A DNA stretch of 64,000 nucleotides from Lactobacillus kitasatonis DSM 16761 = JCM 1039. Lineage in GTDB: Bacteria > Bacillota > Bacilli > Lactobacillales > Lactobacillaceae. The notes below the pieces were generated by a model. It saw only the letters and a program-made list of their open reading frames with translations. It ran no database searches and was not told where the DNA came from. The stretch is taken from the NCBI RefSeq assembly GCF_000615285.1, contig NZ_BALU01000005.1, positions 1-64,000 of the forward strand, in the 5' to 3' direction. The translations under genes were made by a program, and so were the position numbers. Positions within the stretch are counted from its first letter, which is position 1. Every line of letters starts with the position of its first letter. This document shows, piece after piece, positions 54,491 through 62,521 of the stretch.

Positions 54491-54882
54491 TGAACCAACA
54501 CGAAAGTCGCAAAGTTGCTATGCAAGCCATTTATTTGGCTAATCAAGAGCCAGATTTAAATGCTGAAGAAGTTGAAGCAAAAGTCGTTGCAACGCTTAAT
54601 TTAAAACAGCTTTCTGCCTATTCGAAGAAGTTAATCGAAGGTGTGATTGAAAATCGTGCAGATTTACAATCTGCTTTGTCTGAGCACCTAAAAAAGGGCT
54701 GGCGTCTTGAGCGCGTAAGTCAAATTGTCGTTGCTATTATGGAAGTTGCTCTTTTTGAAATTAAGAATAGCGATGAAATCGATCCTAAAGCAGCAGTAAA
54801 TGAAGCTTTGAATTTATGTGACGAATTTGCTGAGCCAAAAGAAAAGCCATTTATTAATGGTATGTTAGCAAACTTTGTTTAA
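54490..54882 (+). CDS. nusB: Transcription antitermination factor NusB
   Basis: 130 residues, all-helical NusB domain: ESRKVAMQAIYLANQE at the N-terminus, SQIVVAIMEVALFEI and AAVNEALNLCDEFAE toward the C-terminus, ending INGMLANFV. Binds boxA RNA during rRNA transcription. Coupled to the asp23-like gene; a terminator follows. Confidence 0.94.
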   Translation: MNQHESRKVAMQAIYLANQEPDLNAEEVEAKVVATLNLKQLSAYSKKLIEGVIENRADLQSALSEHLKKGWRLERVSQIVVAIMEVALFEIKNSDEIDPKAAVNEALNLCDEFAEPKEKPFINGMLANFV

Positions 54883-54887
54883 TGGAT

Positions 54888-54920
54888 GAATAGCCGGCAG
54901 TTTTGCCGGCTATTTTTTTA
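54888..54920 (+). terminator. Terminator between nusB and folD
   Basis: AATAGCCGGCA and TGCCGGCTATT pair around GTTT, then T run. Confidence 0.8.
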
Positions 54921-54938
54921 ACAGTAAGGAGAAATTTA

Positions 54939-55790
54939 ATGGGAAAAATTCTTGATGGTAAGGCTTTAGCCAATTTATTAGGGGAAAATCTTAAAGAAAA
55001 GGTTAAGAATTTAAAAGCTGAAGGAATAACGCCACATTTTTGCGTAATAAATATTGGTGACGATACTGCTAGCAAGATCTATGTTCGTTCAAAAAAACGC
55101 AAAGCTGAAAAATTAGGCATTATTCAAGATATTTATCAAATGCCAGCTGACACTAAGCAACAAGAAGTATTAGATTTAATTGATAAATTAAATACTGATC
55201 CCGAAATAAATGGCCTTATGGTTCAAATGCCAACTCCTGAACAAATTAGTGCAGATGAATTGCTAGCAAGAATTGATCCCAATAAAGACGTTGATAGTTT
55301 AACTCCTGCTAATGTTGGTCGCCTTTGGCTAAAGGATCACTTTGTAGAACCAGCAACTGCAGAAGGTATTATGGCTCTTTTAAAGCATTATGAAATTCCA
55401 CTTAATGGTAAAAATGTTGTTATCATTGGCAGAAGCAATATTGTAGGTAAGCCCCTCGCCGCATTAATGCTAGAAAAAAATGCTACTATAACGATTGCCC
55501 ATTCAAAGACACAAAATTTAGCCAGCCTTACCAAAAGAGCCGATGTCATTGTTTCAGCGACAGGAGAACCATGTTTAATTAAAGCTGATATGGTAAAAGA
55601 CAGTGTCATTGTTGTTGACGTAGGAATAAATCGCGTTAATGGCAAGCTAGTTGGTGATGTTGATTTTGATGCAGTAAAAGAAAAAGCTAGCTATATTACT
55701 CCTGTCCCTGGTGGTGTAGGTCCTCTTACTGTACAATTCTTAATGGAAGCAGTAGTTAATTTAACTAGGAGACAAAATGGCCGAAAATAA
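54939..55790 (+). CDS. folD: Methylenetetrahydrofolate dehydrogenase/cyclohydrolase
   Basis: Bifunctional enzyme converting methylene- to formyl-tetrahydrofolate. 283 residues: the catalytic YVRSKKRKAEKLGI (Tyr and Lys, about 48-61), QMPTPEQI, DVDSLTPANVGRL (about 118) and the NADP-binding VVIIGRSNIVGKPLA (about 156-170), PVPGGVGPLT near the end. The frame is open from 54903, but TAAGGAG precedes ATG 54939. It overlaps xseA by 14 bp. Confidence 0.96.
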   Translation: MGKILDGKALANLLGENLKEKVKNLKAEGITPHFCVINIGDDTASKIYVRSKKRKAEKLGIIQDIYQMPADTKQQEVLDLIDKLNTDPEINGLMVQMPTPEQISADELLARIDPNKDVDSLTPANVGRLWLKDHFVEPATAEGIMALLKHYEIPLNGKNVVIIGRSNIVGKPLAALMLEKNATITIAHSKTQNLASLTKRADVIVSATGEPCLIKADMVKDSVIVVDVGINRVNGKLVGDVDFDAVKEKASYITPVPGGVGPLTVQFLMEAVVNLTRRQNGRK

Positions 55791-57135
55791 GTATTTAACG
55801 GTTACTGATTTAAATTATTATATTACGCAGAAATTTAAAAACGATCCATACTTGCACAAGGTCTTTTTGCAAGGGGAATTGTCAAACTTCAGATATCGGC
55901 GTAATTCACACCAGTATTTCTCACTAAAAGATGAAAAATCTAAAATCAATGTGGTGATGTTTCGTTCATACTTTGATAAGGTTAAATTTAAACCTGAAGA
56001 AGGAATGAAGGTATACGTTACTGGTTACGTCAGTGTGTATGGCCCTCAAGGTTCATATCAGTTTTACGCTGAAGGCATGGAACCAGCGGGACTTGGTGCT
56101 CTTTATGAACAGTTAAAGCAGTTGCAAGCAAAACTTGCTAAAGAAGGCTTGTTCAATCAAGATCATAAGAGAAAATTACCTCGTTTTCCTGACCGAATAG
56201 CAGTTGTAACGAGTGCTTCAGGTGCGGTTATTCACGATATCATGGTAACTGCTAACCGTCGTTTCCCTCATGCAGAGATCGATTTGTATCCTGCACAAGT
56301 ACAGGGTGATACTGCGGCAGATTCTTTGGTACGTGCGATGCGTCAAATAGCAGAACAAGGCGACAAATACGATGTGATGATCATTGGTCGTGGTGGTGGT
56401 TCTCTTGAAGATTTGTGGCCTTTCAATGAAGAAGAAGTGGTACGACAGATTTATGCAATGCCAATGCCAGTCATTTCTTCAGTTGGTCACGAAACGGACA
56501 CCACTTTGTGTGACTTGGTAGCCGATGCTAGAGCTGCTACGCCAACTGCTGCGGCTGAATATGCTACGCCTAATTTGGTTGATGAACTAGCTGGTATTCA
56601 ACAATTACGCAGTCGTTTGTTTTCAAGCATGCAGGCGATCATTCGTGAAAAGCGTGATCGTTTAAAGAGAATAGAAAACTCAGTTATTATGCGTGAGCCA
56701 ACTCGTTTGTATGATCAACAGATTGAGACAGTAGATCGTCTAAAGGATCGCTTGCATAATAGCATGAAAAATAAGGTAGATCGCTCAAAACAAAGTTATC
56801 TTTTATTGAAACAAAGATTGTTTAGTGCAAGCCCTGATAAGCAGATGCAGCAAATGCAGCAACAAGAGCACTTTTTGGCTAAGCGTCTAGCTGACAACAT
56901 GAATCATTATTTGAAAGATAAGCGCAATAGTTTTAGTAAAATTGTGCAGCAGCTTGATGACTATAGTCCGCTTAAAACCTTAGAGCGCGGCTTTGTCTAT
57001 ACCACGGACGCTAATGGCAAAACTGTTAGCTCAGTCAAGCAAGTAAAGAAAAATGAAAGATTGAATTTGCACTTTAAAGATGGTCAAGTTGAAGCAACTG
57101 TTACAAAAATAGAGGAAGAAAATAATGCCAACTAA
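55777..57135 (+). CDS. xseA: Exodeoxyribonuclease VII large subunit
   Basis: 452 residues: N-terminal OB fold (NYYITQKFKNDPYLHKVFLQ), catalytic domain with VTSASGAVIHDI, IIGRGGGSLEDLWPFNEE and SSVGHETDTTLCDLVADARA, a long coiled coil and a C-terminal segment ALERGF-like (TLERGFVYTTDANG). Degrades single-stranded DNA. Overlaps both folD and xseB. Confidence 0.95.
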   Translation: MAENKYLTVTDLNYYITQKFKNDPYLHKVFLQGELSNFRYRRNSHQYFSLKDEKSKINVVMFRSYFDKVKFKPEEGMKVYVTGYVSVYGPQGSYQFYAEGMEPAGLGALYEQLKQLQAKLAKEGLFNQDHKRKLPRFPDRIAVVTSASGAVIHDIMVTANRRFPHAEIDLYPAQVQGDTAADSLVRAMRQIAEQGDKYDVMIIGRGGGSLEDLWPFNEEEVVRQIYAMPMPVISSVGHETDTTLCDLVADARAATPTAAAEYATPNLVDELAGIQQLRSRLFSSMQAIIREKRDRLKRIENSVIMREPTRLYDQQIETVDRLKDRLHNSMKNKVDRSKQSYLLLKQRLFSASPDKQMQQMQQQEHFLAKRLADNMNHYLKDKRNSFSKIVQQLDDYSPLKTLERGFVYTTDANGKTVSSVKQVKKNERLNLHFKDGQVEATVTKIEEENNAN

Positions 57136-57367
57136 GAAAAATAATTTTGAAGAACAATTAAACAATTTGGAACAAATCGTAACTAATCTTGAAAATGGCA
57201 ATGTTCCATTGGAAGATGCATTGAAGCAATTCCAAGAAGGCGTAAAAATTAGTCGTGACTTGGATAAAAAGTTAACTAGTGCCGAAGAAACTGTCGCTAA
57301 ATTGATTGATAGTGATGGCACCGAACATAAATTGGATCCTAATAACGCATCAGCACCAGAGGAATAA
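57125..57367 (+). CDS. xseB: Exodeoxyribonuclease VII small subunit
   Basis: 80 residues, FEEQLNNLEQIVTNLENGNV, LEDALKQFQEGVKISRD: the typical XseB helical hairpin that binds the coiled coil of XseA. Overlaps xseA by 11 bp; the next gene starts 2 bp after the stop. Confidence 0.94.
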   Translation: MPTKKNNFEEQLNNLEQIVTNLENGNVPLEDALKQFQEGVKISRDLDKKLTSAEETVAKLIDSDGTEHKLDPNNASAPEE

Positions 57368-57369
57368 AA

Positions 57370-58239
57370 ATGACAGCATTTACTTACTTTAAAGATGATT
57401 GGACACCTGTTATTGATGATTATTTAGCTAAGCATTTGGCTGACGAAGTTGATAGTAAGAAGCTTAGTCAAATTATGTCATATTCAGTAATGGCTGGTGG
57501 CAAGCGACTTAGACCACTTCTTTTCTTAGCTACTTTGAACGCTTTAGGAAAGAAGATCGAAGAACCAGAAATTCGAATTGCCTGTGGAATTGAGCTAATC
57601 CATACTTACTCATTAATTCATGACGATTTGCCTGCAATGGACAATGATGATTACCGTCGTGGCAAGCTTACTAGTCATAAAAAATGGGGTGAAGCTGAAG
57701 CTATTTTGGCTGGGGATGCACTTTTACCTTTAGGAATTCAATGGATCGCCGAAGGCAGCAACTCCGCTGATTTAGTTAAGATTATTACGCAAGCAGTTGG
57801 CCCTAATGGCATGGTAGGCGGTCAATATTTGGATATAGATTCAACTAATAATGAAAGTGTTGCTGGGGATGCCAAGTTCATCAATAAGATGGAATGGCTT
57901 AAAACTGGCTGCTTAATTAAGGCTAGTGTTGAACTGGCTGCTGTTTATGCTAAAGCTACAGATATTGAGCAAGTTAAATTAATCGACTATGCCAAGGCCT
58001 TGGGCCGTTCTTATCAAATTTACGATGATTTGGTTGATGTGGTTGAAACTAGTGAAGAAGCTGGAAAGGCAACGCATAAAGATAAAGAAGAGGGCAAAAA
58101 CAATACTTTGACTCTTCTTGGTATTGATAAGAGTCGTAAAGAATTGAAAGATTTGATTAAGCAAGCCAAAGATGATTTGCACGGCTTAAATGGTGAAGTT
58201 TTGGCAGGATTTTTGGATCTATATCAAAAGGTGTTATAA
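57370..58239 (+). CDS. ispA: Geranyl/farnesyl diphosphate synthase
   Basis: 289 residues of the polyprenyl synthase family that makes farnesyl diphosphate, the primer for undecaprenyl lipid. First aspartate-rich motif HDDLPAMDNDDYRRG (about 81-95), second QIYDDLVDV (about 216-224), plus AGGKRLRP (about 39) and the chain-length region GIELIHTYSLI. Part of the run xseA-xseB-ispA-tlyA, with no gaps. Confidence 0.92.
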   Translation: MTAFTYFKDDWTPVIDDYLAKHLADEVDSKKLSQIMSYSVMAGGKRLRPLLFLATLNALGKKIEEPEIRIACGIELIHTYSLIHDDLPAMDNDDYRRGKLTSHKKWGEAEAILAGDALLPLGIQWIAEGSNSADLVKIITQAVGPNGMVGGQYLDIDSTNNESVAGDAKFINKMEWLKTGCLIKASVELAAVYAKATDIEQVKLIDYAKALGRSYQIYDDLVDVVETSEEAGKATHKDKEEGKNNTLTLLGIDKSRKELKDLIKQAKDDLHGLNGEVLAGFLDLYQKVL

Positions 58240-59051
58240 ATGACAAAGCAAAGAGCGGATATTTTATTAGCAGAGCAAGGAATTTTCCATTCTCGTTCTG
58301 CCGCACAAAGAGCGATTATGGCGGGTCTTGTTTCTGATCATAATCATCAAAGAATTGATAAGAGCGGAACTAAATTTCCAGAAGGCGAAAAATTTTACGT
58401 TAAAGATGATGGTAAAAAGTACGTTTCGCGTGGTGGCTATAAGCTAGAAAAAGCTTTGAAAGTCTTTGATATTGATTTAAAAGATGAAATCTGTCTAGAT
58501 ATTGGTGCTTCAACTGGTGGTTTTACTGATGTTGCTTTGCAAAACGGCGCTAAGATGGTTTATGCATTAGATGTTGGTTACAATCAACTCGCTTGGCAAC
58601 TTCGTGATGATCCAAGAGTTGTTGTAATGGAAAAACAAAACTTCCGTTACTCCAAGCCAGAAGATTTTGATCAAGCTTGCCTGATTTTGCGATGACTGAC
58701 GTATCATTTATTTCACTTGATTTAATCATGCCACCAATGTACGCCATTTTGAAAGATAAGTGTGATGCAGTTTGTCTGATTAAGCCACAGTTTGAAGCTG
58801 GTCCTGAAAACGTGGGTAAGCACGGTATTGTGCATGACCATGAGATTCATAAACAGGTCATTGAACACACCATGCAAAAGGCGTTAGATATCGGCTTCAA
58901 TGTTTTAGACGTTGATTATTCACCTATTAAGGGTGGCAAAGGCAACATTGAATTCTTAATTCATTTGCAAAAAGATGAAGCAGATGGTGGTCACAATTTA
59001 TGGCAAGGTACCCCAGTAGAAGTAGTAGAGCGTGCTGTAAACGGACTTTAG
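58240..59051 (+). pseudogene. tlyA: TlyA-family 2'-O-methyltransferase, one frameshift
   Basis: A rRNA methyltransferase/haemolysin-A-type protein. The N-terminus has the S4 domain (RADILLAEQGIFHSRSAAQR), then the FtsJ domain with CLDIGASTGGFTDVAL (SAM loop) and ALDVGYNQLAWQL. Near 58674 one G seems lost (found CAAGCTTG, expected CAAGGCTTG); the second frame continues DFAMTDVSFISLDLIMPPM, LIKPQFEAGPENVGKHGIV and ends ERAVNGL. With the base restored it would be about 270 residues, family length. It directly follows ispA and precedes recN; the arginine regulator gene usually between them is absent. Confidence 0.88.
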
Positions 59052-59063
59052 GAGTGATATAAC

Positions 59064-60746
59064 ATGTTAGTCGAACTGGATATTAAAAACTTTGCGATTA
59101 TTAAAAGTCTGAAGGTTCGCTTTCAAGAAAAGATGACGGTCATTATCGGTGAAACTGGTGCTGGTAAATCCATTATTATTGATGCGGTTTCACTGCTGAT
59201 GGGTGGCCGTGGTCAAAAAGAAATGATCAGATCAGGTGAAAAGAAGGCTGTCATTACAGGTCTATTTGAACTTGATGATCAAAAAGAAAAGATTGCTCAA
59301 CTATGCGATCAGTATGGTTTGCCTCACGATGATGATCAATTGGTAATTAGTCGTGAACTTGCTGTTAAAGGAAGAAACGTTGTTCGAATCAATGGTCAAT
59401 TAACAACGATCAATGTTTTGCGTGATATTGGTCATTATTTGGTTGATATTCATGGCCAACATGATCAGCAGATTTTGATGGATCAAGATCGTCAAATTGA
59501 TTTGGTTGATAATTATGCGCCTGCTTCCTTTAAGGATGATTTAGCAGACTATCAAGCTGATTTTGAAAAATGGCAAAAATTAACAAATCAATTGCGTCAT
59601 TTGCGTCAAGATGCGCAAGAATTAGCACAAAAGCAAGATATTTTGCAATTTCAAAATAATGAACTGGAATCTGCTGATCTAGAAGATCCTGAAGAAGATG
59701 AAAAGCTCGAAGAGGAATATAACGAGTTAAATAATTATCAAAAGATCGCTGATACGGCTAATTATTTTATGCAGCTTTACGATGACGATGAGCACGGTAT
59801 TGCTACGCTGTTGGGGGATGCACAAAATGCGGCCACTGATTTAACGGAATTTGGTTCTAAGTTTAAGGACTTTGCTAAAACTGTTGATGACGGTGTCTAT
59901 GCTTTAAATGATGCTCGTAGCGAATTATCCAATTTGATGGATCAGATGGACTTTGATGAAGAGCGTTTCCAATATGTAACTAATCGTCTGGATACTTTGA
60001 ATTCTTTGAAGAAAAAATACGGTCCTACACTGAAAGATGTGTTTGATTTTTACAGCAAGGTGCAAAAAGAACTCAGTCAATTTGAAACTGGCGGACTTGA
60101 TGAAGAAAAGATTCAAGCTGAAGTTGCGGAAGTAGAAAAACGCTTGACGCAAAAGGCTCGTAAGTTGCACTTAACGCGTGAAAAAGTAGCTCATTCGCTA
60201 GAAGAACAAATTAAGCAAGAACTTGCTGATTTGTATATGGAAAAAGCACGTTTTTCAATTAATTTTGATGAAACGAAGACTTATACCAAGAAGGGCACTG
60301 ATGAAATTGTCTTCTTGATCGCACCTAACCCAGGTGAAGATTTAATGCCATTAGTAAAGATTGTATCTGGTGGTGAACAGTCAAGATTAATCTTGGCTTT
60401 GAAGGCAATCTTTAGTCGAGTTGAACCAGTAGGAACTATGATTTTTGACGAAATTGATACCGGTGTGTCTGGTCGTGTTTCTGCTGCTATCGGTAAGAAG
60501 ATGCATTCTATTGGTAAAAATAAACAGGTTATTGCGATTACGCACTCACCTCAAGTAGCAGCTGCTGGGGATCAACGTTATCTTGTAGCTAAGCAAGTAA
60601 AAGATGGTTCAACATTTACTCAAATTGGACCATTGAGTAAGGAAGAAACAATTACTGCCATTGCCCAAATGATGGCTGGACAAGATGTTACAGATGCAGC
60701 CAAGCAGAATGCGGCTGATTTAATTAAGAGCATAAAAGATGAATAG
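59064..60746 (+). CDS. recN: DNA repair protein RecN
   Basis: 560-residue SMC-like ATPase acting at double-strand breaks. Walker A IIGETGAGKSIIIDAV (about 28-43), long coiled coil (about 155-380), signature VSGGEQSRLILAL (about 431) and Walker B TMIFDEIDTGVSGR (about 456). The start MLVELDIKNFAIIK is normal. GGAGTG precedes it. Overlaps the ASCH-domain gene by 8 bp. Confidence 0.96.
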   Translation: MLVELDIKNFAIIKSLKVRFQEKMTVIIGETGAGKSIIIDAVSLLMGGRGQKEMIRSGEKKAVITGLFELDDQKEKIAQLCDQYGLPHDDDQLVISRELAVKGRNVVRINGQLTTINVLRDIGHYLVDIHGQHDQQILMDQDRQIDLVDNYAPASFKDDLADYQADFEKWQKLTNQLRHLRQDAQELAQKQDILQFQNNELESADLEDPEEDEKLEEEYNELNNYQKIADTANYFMQLYDDDEHGIATLLGDAQNAATDLTEFGSKFKDFAKTVDDGVYALNDARSELSNLMDQMDFDEERFQYVTNRLDTLNSLKKKYGPTLKDVFDFYSKVQKELSQFETGGLDEEKIQAEVAEVEKRLTQKARKLHLTREKVAHSLEEQIKQELADLYMEKARFSINFDETKTYTKKGTDEIVFLIAPNPGEDLMPLVKIVSGGEQSRLILALKAIFSRVEPVGTMIFDEIDTGVSGRVSAAIGKKMHSIGKNKQVIAITHSPQVAAAGDQRYLVAKQVKDGSTFTQIGPLSKEETITAIAQMMAGQDVTDAAKQNAADLIKSIKDE

Positions 60747-61179
60747 TATTAGCAAATTTTGGAATGAATTTTGTCAAAAAAATAAAATAGCTCCTTCAGC
60801 ATTAGAAGGAGCTTATGCATTCGGTTCCAATAGTTATGATGCAGATGTTTTAAGTGATTTGATTAATAGAGGAATCAAGACAGCTACAACTAGCATTTAT
60901 ACTTCTGCAGATGATGTTCCTGTAGTAGGGATGTATTCAATCGTTTTAGATGGAAATAATCAACCAGTATGTGTGATTAAGAATGAAACTGTAGAAATTA
61001 TGCCATTTAAAAATGTAACTGAAAAACATGCCTATTTAGAAGGTGAGGGCGACCGCAGCTATGAATATTGGCGAAAAGTTCATGAAGCTTTTTTCACGTG
61101 GGAATGTAAGGAAGAATTAGGTAAAAAATTTACCGAAGACACCGAAGTGGTTTGCGAGACCTTTACTAAAGTAGGCTAA
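60739..61179 (+). CDS. ASCH-domain protein
   Basis: 146 residues of the ASCH (PUA-like, RNA-associated) family: WNEFCQKNKI, YAFGSNSYDADVLSDL, GIKTATTSIYTSAD (the conserved G-x-K-x-x-T) and SYEYWRKVHEAFF near the C-terminus. Several ASCH proteins are nucleic-acid-binding or amidohydrolases acting on modified nucleosides; which applies here is unknown. It overlaps recN and probably shares its transcript. It is convergent with the next gene with no spacer. Confidence 0.85.
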   Translation: MNSISKFWNEFCQKNKIAPSALEGAYAFGSNSYDADVLSDLINRGIKTATTSIYTSADDVPVVGMYSIVLDGNNQPVCVIKNETVEIMPFKNVTEKHAYLEGEGDRSYEYWRKVHEAFFTWECKEELGKKFTEDTEVVCETFTKVG

Positions 61180-61464
61180 TTAAAGATCAACGCGGAAAAT
61201 ATCATCGATATCGACTATCCGCAGTATCTTTTTGTCGACGTCGCGTAAAACATATCTTCCGATAGATATTCTTTTAGAAATCTGGCCTATTTCGTGACTG
61301 CCATCTTGAAAGGTAATTAAAATAAAGTTCTTGTGTAAAATAGCATAAGAAATACTTGCTAAAATTTTGCCATTAAATTGGCTATAAATACTAAGCTTAT
61401 CAGTATTGTATTCAAACAAATAGTGGTAAGCTTTTTTTAGTTGTGTGGTTAAAAAATTAGTCAT
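61180..61464 (-). CDS. Hypothetical protein (94 aa)
   Basis: No family is recognised. From MTNFLTTQLKKAYHYLFEYN it is a beta-rich soluble protein: KILASISYAI, FILITFQDGSHEIGQISKRI and a C-terminal VDIDDIFRVDL. The frame is open to 61503; AAAGGA fits the start at 61464 better. A TTGTTT-17-TATAAT promoter (61503-61531) lies just upstream. The stop abuts that of the ASCH gene. Confidence 0.6.
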   Translation of the reverse strand: MTNFLTTQLKKAYHYLFEYNTDKLSIYSQFNGKILASISYAILHKNFILITFQDGSHEIGQISKRISIGRYVLRDVDKKILRIVDIDDIFRVDL

Positions 61465-61502
61465 ATTAATCATCCTTTGTTGAACCGTTGTTCGATAAAA
61501 CA

Positions 61503-61531
61503 ATTATACGAACTTTAGTTCTATAAAACAA
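61503..61531 (-). promoter_or_regulatory. Promoter with an inverted repeat in the spacer
   Basis: Minus strand TTGTTT (61526-61531) and TATAAT (61503-61508), 17 bp apart; the spacer contains the inverted repeat GAACTAAAGTTC, a possible operator. Confidence 0.6.
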
Positions 61532-61629
61532 GTGTTTGATACATACAAAATAATAAAAAGTGAAAACTTGAAAATCTCGCGATTTTAGTGCAAACTAGAT
61601 ATATTAATAGTTACTAAGAGGAGTTCAGC

Positions 61630-62244
61630 ATGGCAGATAAAGGTTTATTACTTGTACTTTCCGGTCCCTCAGGTGTTGGTAAAGGGACTGTAAAAAGTGC
61701 TATTGTGGAGAACAAAGTCTTTCCGTTTGAATATTCAGTCTCAATGACTACTAGAAAACCTCGTCCAGGTGAAGTAGACGGCAAGGATTATTTCTTTGTT
61801 AGCGAGGAACGTTTTCAAGAAGCTATTAAAAATGGGGAGCTATTAGAATATAATGAATATGTTGGACATCATTATGGCACACCCCTTGGTCCGGTGAAGA
61901 AGATGCTTCATGAAGGCAAGGATGTTTTACTTGAGATTGATGTCAATGGGGCACAAAAAGTACGTGAAAAAATGCCAGATGGCGTATTTATCTTTTTAAC
62001 CCCACCTGATTTGCATACATTGCATTTACGACTAGAACATCGTGGTACAGAACCAGAAGAAGTGATTCGTGGACGTATCAAACAGGCCAGAAATGAAATT
62101 TTGGAAATGGCAGACTATGATTATGCAGTAGTTAATGATACAGTAGCTAATGCAGTAGATCATATTAAGGCAATTGTTGATGCAGAACATGTCAGTGTTA
62201 AACGTGTAATTGATGACTATCGCAAGATGGTCAAGGAGGATTAA
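61630..62244 (+). CDS. gmk: Guanylate kinase
   Basis: 204 residues; phosphorylates GMP to GDP. Walker [15 protein letters not shown] (about 9-22), GMP site [19 protein letters not shown] (about 36-54), HYGTPLGPV and the lid. GAGGAG before ATG 61630. Followed 2 bp later by rpoZ. Confidence 0.96.
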   Translation: MADKGLLLVLSGPSGVGKGTVKSAIVENKVFPFEYSVSMTTRKPRPGEVDGKDYFFVSEERFQEAIKNGELLEYNEYVGHHYGTPLGPVKKMLHEGKDVLLEIDVNGAQKVREKMPDGVFIFLTPPDLHTLHLRLEHRGTEPEEVIRGRIKQARNEILEMADYDYAVVNDTVANAVDHIKAIVDAEHVSVKRVIDDYRKMVKED

Positions 62245-62246
62245 TT

Positions 62247-62471
62247 ATGAGAATTACTTACCCATCAATTGATAAATTATTGTCACGTGTTGACTCACGC
62301 TATTCATTATCTGTTCTTGCTGCTAAGAGAGCACATGAACTTGAAGCAGGTGATCCCCCAACACTTGAATACTTTAAGTGTGATAAGGCCGTTGGTAAGG
62401 CACTTGAAGAAATCGCTGCTGGTAAAGTTACAGTTGACCCAGCACATGCCGAGGTTAACCTCGAAGATTAA
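62247..62471 (+). CDS. rpoZ: RNA polymerase omega subunit
   Basis: 74 residues, [20 protein letters not shown] then [15 protein letters not shown], the usual omega pattern that wraps the beta' C-terminus. AAGGAGG in the gmk end is the ribosome binding site. Terminator follows. Confidence 0.94.
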   Translation: MRITYPSIDKLLSRVDSRYSLSVLAAKRAHELEAGDPPTLEYFKCDKAVGKALEEIAAGKVTVDPAHAEVNLED

Positions 62472-62475
62472 TTGA

Positions 62476-62510
62476 TTGACCTTCATCCTATGGGGTGAAG
62501 GTCTTTTTTA
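62476..62510 (+). terminator. Terminator after rpoZ
   Basis: GACCTTCATCC and GGGTGAAGGTC around TATG with six T; lies between rpoZ and priA. Confidence 0.8.
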
Positions 62511-62521
62511 CAGGTGATTAG

